Shown in pieces: positions 7,571 through 11,721 of a stretch of DNA of 11,721 nt. The DNA lies in contig DAOTXK010000413.1 of the NCBI GenBank assembly GCA_034435395.1, positions 1 through 11,721 of the forward strand, read 5' to 3'. How positions within the stretch are numbered: position 1 is the stretch's first letter; each line of letters opens with the position of its first letter. The position numbers and the translations under genes are program-made. The stretch is from DAOTXK01 sp034435395 (GTDB taxonomy: Bacteria > Chloroflexota > Anaerolineae > Aggregatilineales > Ch27). The notes beneath the pieces were generated by a model. That model did not search any database and had not been told where the DNA came from. It worked only from the letters and a program-made list of their open reading frames with translations.

Positions 7571-8080
7571 TCAGGGCAGTGGATCGGGCAGCGCCGGGTC
7601 GCGCCGTTTGCGCCAGGCGCGGATATCCTCGGCATGCTCCTGTTCGTGCCATACGGCAGTTTCCATTATCAGGTAGGCGAGCGGCTCGCCTTCCATCCAT
7701 TCGAAGCGTAAGGGCGCTTCCAGAGTGGCCTCGTCCAAATCCTCAATGGCCAGCAACAGATGTTTGTGCACACCCTCGAAGTCCTGCCGGATGATGTCCA
7801 GGGGACGCCGGGCGTTCATGTGGTATTGTTCGTCGTTCCATTCGTCGATGTCATCTATCCTGACGATATCAGGCGCGTGAGCATACCGTTGGGAAAGCGG
7901 GCGGCTGAGGGCCGTGACCAGCTCCGCTTCCCAGCTGACCAGGTGCGCCAGGATGTCTTTGACCGACCAGATGCCCGCCGCGCCCGGCTGTACCATCTCT
8001 TCCTCGGACAATCCCGCAATGGCGGCCAGGAACTCGGCCCGCGCCCGGCGCACGTCAGCCAGCAATGACTCTTTGCTCAC
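7571..8080 (-). CDS. DinB-like four-helix protein (ClbS/DfsB or DinB_2 type)
   Basis: A 169-residue soluble protein of the DinB/YfiT helical-bundle superfamily. The N-terminal helix is followed by the typical GIWSVKDILAHLVSWE segment (36-51) with His46. Near the end is WHEQEHAEDIRAWR with His145 and His149. These three histidines are the usual metal site of the family, so a bound divalent metal is expected. Relatives include thiol transferases, ClbS-type self-resistance proteins and many members of unknown role; the sequence alone does not choose among them. The name DinB here is the Bacillus damage-inducible family, not DNA polymerase IV. The start is GTG (8080) with only a weak CAGG before it. 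It lies 39 bases after the VTT gene and 36 before the membrane protein gene, so one transcript is likely. Confidence 0.85.
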   Translation of the reverse strand: MSKESLLADVRRARAEFLAAIAGLSEEEMVQPGAAGIWSVKDILAHLVSWEAELVTALSRPLSQRYAHAPDIVRIDDIDEWNDEQYHMNARRPLDIIRQDFEGVHKHLLLAIEDLDEATLEAPLRFEWMEGEPLAYLIMETAVWHEQEHAEDIRAWRKRRDPALPDPLP

Positions 8081-8119
8081 CGGTGCCTGCTTTCTGAGCT
8101 TCGACCCCGCACGGTTCGG

Positions 8120-8803
8120 TTAGGCGAAGAACCGCATGACCCACTCCAGTGACAGAGCGCCCGCCCAGGCCAGGAAGATCGCCTGGATCGTCTTGCCCAG
8201 CCAGGCCGCCACTAAAAACTGCCACCAGGGCATGTGCGACGCGCCCGCCAGCAAGCCGGCCATATCAAAGGCGGGATTTGGGATGACGGCCAGTACAAAA
8301 ACCAGCAGTGGGCCGAAGCGGTCCATCCAGCGGTCAAACCTCCGGTAGAGCGCGGTGTGTTCCATCGGCGTGACGCCGCCGTAACCGGCCAGGTAGCCCG
8401 TCAACTCTCCAAGGGCCGCGCCTGGTCCGGCGGCCAGACCGACCAGCCAGGGGTTGAGCGTGCTACCCATGGCGATGACGAAGATCAGGCCGGGCACAGG
8501 GAAGATGACGGTGGCATTGCCGACCAGCATGATCAGGAAAGCGCCGACATATCCTAATGCCTGCAACTCTCTGATATGGTTGGAGAAGACCAGGATGACG
8601 GCGGTAACCAGCATGGCAATCGCCAGCGCGGCCACGCGAGGCCAGAGGGCACGAGCGGACGGTTCGGAGGCCGTTCCTGGCGGCACCCTTCGGGTAGGGG
8701 TTTCGGGTTGGAACATTGGCGACACCCCGGCAACGTCTCCGTAAAACGGGCGCATCTGGTCAGATGGGCGGCTCATGGCCGGTGGCAGCGTTGCGGTTGT
8801 CAA
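8120..8803 (-). CDS. VTT-domain (DedA/TVP38-like) membrane protein
   Basis: A 227-residue inner-membrane protein of the VTT (SNARE-associated Golgi, DedA, TMEM64) superfamily, many members of which act as lipid scramblases or envelope-stability factors. The N-terminal 50 residues are polar and Pro-rich. Hydrophobic stretches lie at about 52-74, 83-113, 117-143, 163-187 and 195-218. The family core is visible as GPGAALGELTGYLAGYGG (about 126-143) and the re-entrant segment VLAVIPNPAFDMAGLLAG (about 170-187). The start is uncertain. The first in-frame start after a stop is TTG (8803), and the first ATG is at 8776; neither has a clear ribosome binding site. An extended -10 at 8821-8829 would give a very short leader to the TTG. 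It heads a three-gene block. Transport substrate is unknown. Confidence 0.86.
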   Translation of the reverse strand: MTTATLPPAMSRPSDQMRPFYGDVAGVSPMFQPETPTRRVPPGTASEPSARALWPRVAALAIAMLVTAVILVFSNHIRELQALGYVGAFLIMLVGNATVIFPVPGLIFVIAMGSTLNPWLVGLAAGPGAALGELTGYLAGYGGVTPMEHTALYRRFDRWMDRFGPLLVFVLAVIPNPAFDMAGLLAGASHMPWWQFLVAAWLGKTIQAIFLAWAGALSLEWVMRFFA

Positions 8804-8820
8804 TGCTCACGCCCGGTGGC

Positions 8821-8829
8821 AATATAACA
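8821..8829 (-). promoter_or_regulatory. Candidate extended -10 promoter for the VTT gene
   Basis: TGTTATATT on the minus strand matches an extended -10 (TGn plus TATATT). It lies just beyond the terminator of the preceding gene, where a new transcript would begin. No convincing -35 is present. Transcription would start about ten bases before the TTG codon. Confidence 0.42.
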
Positions 8830-8838
8830 CGGGTGGCC

Positions 8839-8875
8839 AAACAAAACTATCCCGCACGGCTGTACGGGATAGTTT
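8839..8875 (-). terminator. Intrinsic terminator of the DnaB-like ATPase gene
   Basis: A perfect 11-base-pair inverted repeat, AAACTATCCCG (8844-8854) with CGGGATAGTTT (8865-8875), encloses a ten-base loop. On the minus strand it runs into TTTTGTTT (8846-8839). It begins 21 bases after the ATPase stop codon. Stem plus T tract is a standard Rho-independent terminator. It separates this gene from the VTT block. Confidence 0.85.
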
Positions 8876-8895
8876 CCGCAGGTGGTGACCCGGCT

Positions 8896-10113
8896 TCACG
8901 ATTCAATCAGTTTGTCATCGATGAGTTGCTGCTGCACCCGCTGGCCGCGTGGATCGAAGGCAAAAAACGGCGCATGAAGCTGGAATTCCATATCCAGCAT
9001 GGCGCGCCCAGCGCGGTTTTTTTCGATGGTGAAAACAACCCAGTCGCGGTACTGCTTGGCTTTGTACGGGTTGAAGGTGACGTGATCCTTACTCAGGATG
9101 TGGTACTTGTTGTTCATGATGATGGCGATGTCGCACTCATAGTCCAGGGCGCTGCTGCCGCGCAGATGGAAGAGGTGCAGGCGCGGGCTGCGCAGCCCTT
9201 CGCGGTCGGCGGCGACGATCGCCCATACGGGAACATCCAGGGCCAGCGCCACATCCTTCAGCCCTTCCACGATGATGGTCACTTTCTCGGCCTCGTCAGT
9301 GGCCCGTTCCGGATGGATGGCGACCTTTTGCAGGTAATCCACAAAAACGGTGACATTGCCCCCGGTGGCGTCGCACAGACGAGCCGTCATCTCGCGGATG
9401 GCGCGCAGCGTGGTGACCGCCGGGCTGGCCTTGACCAGGATCAGGCGGTCGGCATAGCGGTTCATACGGGCCAGGGCCATACTGGTCTGGCTGTTTTCGC
9501 GCAGAATCTTCTGGAGCGATCCCCCGCCGCCATCATGTCCCAACATATCGCGGGCCCGCTGGCTGATGATAATGTTGTACAGGTCCTTGAGCTTGATGCC
9601 CTGGTTGAGATCGATCTCCGGAGGGTTGATGCTCTCCAGGCACAGCAGGCGGTTCATCAGGTGGGTTTCGGTGTGCTCGTAGGACAGGTAAAAGGCATAC
9701 TGGTCGTTGCGCATGGCGATGTTGCGGGCGATTTGCAGGGTGGCAATGGTCTTGCCAATGCCCTGAGCGCCGCCCAGCAGGAGCAACTCGGTCTTCCGCA
9801 GGCCGCCGCCAATGGCCGCATCCAGGGGATCAAGCCCGGTCGGCAGCGGCACATAGTCGGACAGATCGCCGCGCACGACCTGCTCGTTGGCGTCATTTAA
9901 TACCTGGGCCAGCGTGCGCGGCATGTGGGCAATTGTCCGCGTCCCACCGCCACGCGGCGCGCGCGGCGCTGCCGGGCGGCGTGGCGCTGGCGGCTGCGTC
10001 GCTGGCTGCTCCGCTGCTGCCGGTTCCGGCTGCGGCTGTGGTGCTGGTGGCTGTGAGGACGGTGGGCCGGGTGGAGCATCCGCCATGTCGTCGTCAAAAC
10101 GTCTAGTGGCCAT
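8896..10113 (-). CDS. DnaB-like RecA-fold ATPase lacking the DnaB N-terminal domain
   Basis: A 405-residue P-loop ATPase of the DnaB C-terminal/RecA superfamily. Residues 1-65 are Pro/Ala/Gln-rich and look disordered; there is no DnaB N-terminal helical domain. The ATPase core follows: a linker with LPTGLDPLDAAIGGGL (90-105), Walker A GGAQGIGKT (114-122), a DnaB-type segment FYLSYEHTETHLMNRLLCLE (141-160) whose Glu146 matches the catalytic Glu, Walker B VTVFVDYLQKV (254-264) with Asp259, LRGSSALDYECDIAIIM matching the DnaB RGS-type motif, and EKNRAG (364-369) with Lys365 and Arg367 at the DnaB arginine-finger position. It may be a ring-forming DNA translocase or a regulatory ATPase. Unwinding activity is not shown. 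The start is ATG (10113), seven bases after AAGG. It is divergent from sbcDC and closed by a strong terminator. Confidence 0.86.
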   Translation of the reverse strand: MATRRFDDDMADAPPGPPSSQPPAPQPQPEPAAAEQPATQPPAPRRPAAPRAPRGGGTRTIAHMPRTLAQVLNDANEQVVRGDLSDYVPLPTGLDPLDAAIGGGLRKTELLLLGGAQGIGKTIATLQIARNIAMRNDQYAFYLSYEHTETHLMNRLLCLESINPPEIDLNQGIKLKDLYNIIISQRARDMLGHDGGGGSLQKILRENSQTSMALARMNRYADRLILVKASPAVTTLRAIREMTARLCDATGGNVTVFVDYLQKVAIHPERATDEAEKVTIIVEGLKDVALALDVPVWAIVAADREGLRSPRLHLFHLRGSSALDYECDIAIIMNNKYHILSKDHVTFNPYKAKQYRDWVVFTIEKNRAGRAMLDMEFQLHAPFFAFDPRGQRVQQQLIDDKLIES

Positions 10114-10154
10114 TGGTGTGCCTTCTGGTCTATAAACGCGTGATCCTATGAGTC

Positions 10155-10183
10155 ATTCTACAATGCAGCGCATTTCCTCGCAA
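10155..10183 (-). promoter_or_regulatory. Promoter of the DnaB-like ATPase gene
   Basis: On the minus strand TTGCGA (10183-10178) and TAGAAT (10160-10155) are exactly 17 bases apart, matching the main sigma-factor consensus in four and five of six positions. Transcription would begin near 10148, leaving a leader of about 35 bases. Confidence 0.55.
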
Positions 10184-10215
10184 CCGTCAACAGACCAAGG
10201 ACCAGGTTCAATACC

Positions 10216-10255
10216 GTGTTTTTAGAACACTTGTGTGGAATGGAAATATGTTCTA
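10216..10255. promoter_or_regulatory. Nested inverted repeats, probable operator between the divergent genes
   Basis: Four overlapping half-site arrangements lie here. GTGTT-N5-AACAC is at 10216-10230 and ACAC-TT-GTGT at 10227-10236. TAGAACA (10223-10229) is matched by its perfect reverse complement TGTTCTA (10249-10255), 19 bases apart. The left part, AGAACACTTGTGTG (10224-10237), resembles the Gram-positive LexA box GAAC-N4-GTTC with three mismatches to the longer consensus. It overlaps the candidate sbcD promoter. A repressor site is my inference, and the identity of the regulator is unknown. Confidence 0.45.
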
Positions 10256-10259
10256 TGCT
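10231..10259 (+). promoter_or_regulatory. Weak candidate sbcD promoter
   Basis: TTGTGT (10231-10236) and TATGCT (10254-10259) are 17 bases apart, with three and four of six consensus matches. They are interleaved with the inverted repeats. The weak match leaves the call tentative. Confidence 0.25.
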
Positions 10260-10313
10260 TACGGTAGTATGATCGTCAGGATGTGAGGGTGAGAAAAAGG
10301 GAGAACAGTTGCG

Positions 10314-11606
10314 GTGCGGTTTCTTCACCTCGCGGATGTCCATCTCGGCAACCAGCAGTACAACATCCCCAGGCGGTTTGACGACTTTGGCAGAGCGTTT
10401 CTGCGCGCGGTGGACCTGGCCATTGAGCGACAGGTGGATGTTTGTATCATTGCTGGGGACCTGTTCCACAAAGCGGCGGTCGATCCCAATACGCTGCTTC
10501 AGGCAGAGGAGGGCCTGTCACGGCTCAACGGCAGCGGCATCAAGGTTATCGGCGTGCATGGCAACCATGACAACGTCCGGTACCGCGTGCAGATTTCGTG
10601 GCTGGATTACCTGGCCGATCGGGGGTTGTTATACCTGTTGACGCCCAATTTTGACCAGTCGCCCTTGCAGCTCGATCCATGGGATGACGCGCACCGGTGG
10701 GGCAGTTATCTCGATGTTGACCGCACGCGGTTTATCGGCGTGCCCTGGCTGGGGGCCAGCGCGCCCCATGTGCTGGCTGAGGTGGCCGATGCCTGGGACC
10801 AGCTTGACTGGCGGGGTATCCGCTTCACCGTGCTGGTGACGCATGCCGGAGTCGAGGGCCAGATGCCCCACCTGCCTGGCGGCTTGAGTTTCGCGGCGCT
10901 GTCGCCGCTGAAGGGTAAGGTTCAATACCTGGCCCTGGGGCATCTCCACAAACCATTTGAGGTGGATGGGTGGATCTACAATCCTGGCTCGCTGGAGACT
11001 TGCAGCTTTGACGAGGAGAAGTACCAGCGGGGCGTCTATCTGGTGAACGTTCACCCGGATGGGACGCATACCGCCGAGCACATCCACACGGCCATGCGCC
11101 CCTTCGTGAGCCTGTACCTGCCGGTGGATCGTTATCTGACGCCCGCCGATCTGCTGGAGGGGGTCAGCGCCTGCATCCGCCAGGAGAAGCGCGCCATCGA
11201 ACAGCGGGTGGCAGCTCATGTTGATCCGGAAAATGCCGCGCCGGTGGTCCGCCTGATCTTGCAGGGTAACCTTCCTTTTGATCATACCCAGCTGGACATC
11301 ACGGCCATCCAGAAAACGGTGGAAACTGAGGTGGACGCCTTGTTGGTGCGTGTGGAGAACCGGACCCGTCCCTTGGGGGTGGAGATGGTCCTGGAGGAAG
11401 GACTGGATCGGGCGGCGTTGGAGCGGCTGGTGTTCGAAGGGCTGGTGCAGGAGGATTCGCGCTATAGCGCGGCTGTTGACGCCTGGAGCGAAATCATGCA
11501 GCAGATGAAAGCGATGATCCTGGACGCCGAAAGCCCGGAGGCCATCTACGCCCTGCTTGACCAGCACATGGCCAGGCTGGAAGAGGCGGATCATGTGGAT
11601 CACTAA
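10314..11606 (+). CDS. sbcD: SbcD/Mre11-type DNA repair exonuclease subunit
   Basis: A 430-residue nuclease subunit of the SbcCD (Mre11-Rad50) complex, which opens hairpins and trims blocked or double-strand DNA ends with manganese. The phosphoesterase motifs are all present: LADVHLG (Asp8, His10), AGDLFH (Asp49, with His52), GVHGNHDN (Asn84, His85, Asp86), VTHAGVEG (His177) and GHLHKP (His210, His212), followed by IYNPGSLETCSFDE, typical of Mre11/SbcD. A capping domain (about 255-350) and a C-terminal helical part that should bind the SbcC coiled-coil base follow. The start is GTG (10314), ten bases after AGGGAG. A TTG at 10309 is out of frame. The gene overlaps sbcC by 14 bases, so translation is probably coupled. 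It is divergent from the DnaB-like ATPase across a 200-base spacer. Confidence 0.95.
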   Translation: MRFLHLADVHLGNQQYNIPRRFDDFGRAFLRAVDLAIERQVDVCIIAGDLFHKAAVDPNTLLQAEEGLSRLNGSGIKVIGVHGNHDNVRYRVQISWLDYLADRGLLYLLTPNFDQSPLQLDPWDDAHRWGSYLDVDRTRFIGVPWLGASAPHVLAEVADAWDQLDWRGIRFTVLVTHAGVEGQMPHLPGGLSFAALSPLKGKVQYLALGHLHKPFEVDGWIYNPGSLETCSFDEEKYQRGVYLVNVHPDGTHTAEHIHTAMRPFVSLYLPVDRYLTPADLLEGVSACIRQEKRAIEQRVAAHVDPENAAPVVRLILQGNLPFDHTQLDITAIQKTVETEVDALLVRVENRTRPLGVEMVLEEGLDRAALERLVFEGLVQEDSRYSAAVDAWSEIMQQMKAMILDAESPEAIYALLDQHMARLEEADHVDH

Positions 11607-11721
11607 GCTCCAGCTGAGCAACATCAAGAGCTACGGCCAGGATGGGCCGGTCATTGTTTTCAGGCCCGGCGTCAACCTGATTCAGGGCAAAAACGGCGCG
11701 GGTAAATCCACTATCCTGGAG
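11593..11721 (+). CDS. sbcC: SbcC/Rad50-type ATPase, N-terminal fragment cut by window edge
   Basis: The first 43 codons of an SMC-like ATPase are present. It opens with WITKLQLSNIKSYG (2-15), the usual SbcC/Rad50 start, and reaches the Walker A motif GKNGAGKST (32-40). The protein continues beyond the right edge, so coiled coils, zinc hook and Walker B cannot be checked. It would drive the SbcD nuclease by ATP-dependent opening and closing. ATG 11593 has AAGAGG six bases before it and overlaps the last 14 bases of sbcD in another frame. That overlap, together with the SbcD partner, makes the identity clear despite the short length. Confidence 0.92.
   Translation, partial: MWITKLQLSNIKSYGQDGPVIVFRPGVNLIQGKNGAGKSTILE

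Noticed and set aside
8798..8803. TTGACA on the minus strand at the start of the VTT gene
   Set aside because: It matches a -35 box perfectly, but no -10 lies at 16-18 bases downstream, and the position falls on the probable start codon.
8716..9900. A 394-codon plus-strand frame opposite the DnaB-like ATPase
   Set aside because: It crosses the intrinsic terminator and lies antisense to clear Walker motifs.
10158..10469. A 103-codon minus-strand frame across the divergent spacer
   Set aside because: Half of it is antisense to sbcD and the rest covers the promoter and repeats. It has no supporting motif.
10629..11627. A 332-codon minus-strand frame opposite sbcD
   Set aside because: It is antisense to sbcD, which has all nuclease motifs, and its product looks like no known protein.
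1..11721. CRISPR arrays, tRNA or rRNA genes, insertion sequences, phage or defence cassette
   Set aside because: No evenly spaced direct repeats, RNA gene signatures, transposase motifs or integrase genes were seen on either strand.

Overview
The window comes from a GC-rich bacterium that uses GTG and TTG starts freely. I infer Chloroflexota (Anaerolineae-like). The reasons are the membrane-anchored Ser/Thr kinase with a long Thr-Pro-Thr spacer, the DnaB-like ATPase without the DnaB N-terminal domain, and the overall gene mix. There is no rRNA or marker gene here, so this is a moderate inference. All but two genes lie on the minus strand. There are no tRNAs, rRNAs, CRISPR arrays, transposases or phage genes, and no gene-free stretch longer than about 200 bases.

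Right to left on the minus strand, a first block (about 6165 to 1) runs transketolase (tkt, 4096-6102), a 108-residue unknown protein (3744-4070), a calcineurin-like metallophosphoesterase (2935-3699), an M20 metallopeptidase (1537-2898), and a Ser/Thr protein kinase (1-1360) whose 3' end leaves the window. The first four are 25 to 44 bases apart and look like one transcription unit from a TATAAT box at 6160-6165. The kinase is 176 bases further on and has its own candidate promoter and a nearby inverted repeat. The kinase is a real coding region: an open frame runs from an ATG at 1360 off the left edge with all kinase motifs present.

A second minus-strand block (about 8829 to 6296) carries a VTT/DedA-like membrane protein (8120-8803), a DinB/DfsB-type four-helix protein (7571-8080) and an unrecognised four-helix membrane protein (6296-7534), spaced 36 to 39 bases apart. 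Strong hairpins lie beyond its 3' end.

The third region is a divergent DNA-metabolism locus. A 405-residue RecA-fold ATPase related to the DnaB C-terminal domain (8896-10113, minus) ends at a clear intrinsic terminator (8844-8875). It is transcribed away from sbcD (10314-11606, plus), which overlaps the start of sbcC (from 11593, cut off by the right edge after its Walker A motif). The 200-base divergent spacer holds a good minus-strand promoter (TTGCGA, 17 bases, TAGAAT). It also holds a cluster of nested inverted repeats around a weaker plus-strand promoter, which is the most interesting regulatory structure in the window. SbcCD processes DNA ends and hairpins. The divergent DnaB-like ATPase may work on the same substrates, but that link is inferred from position only.
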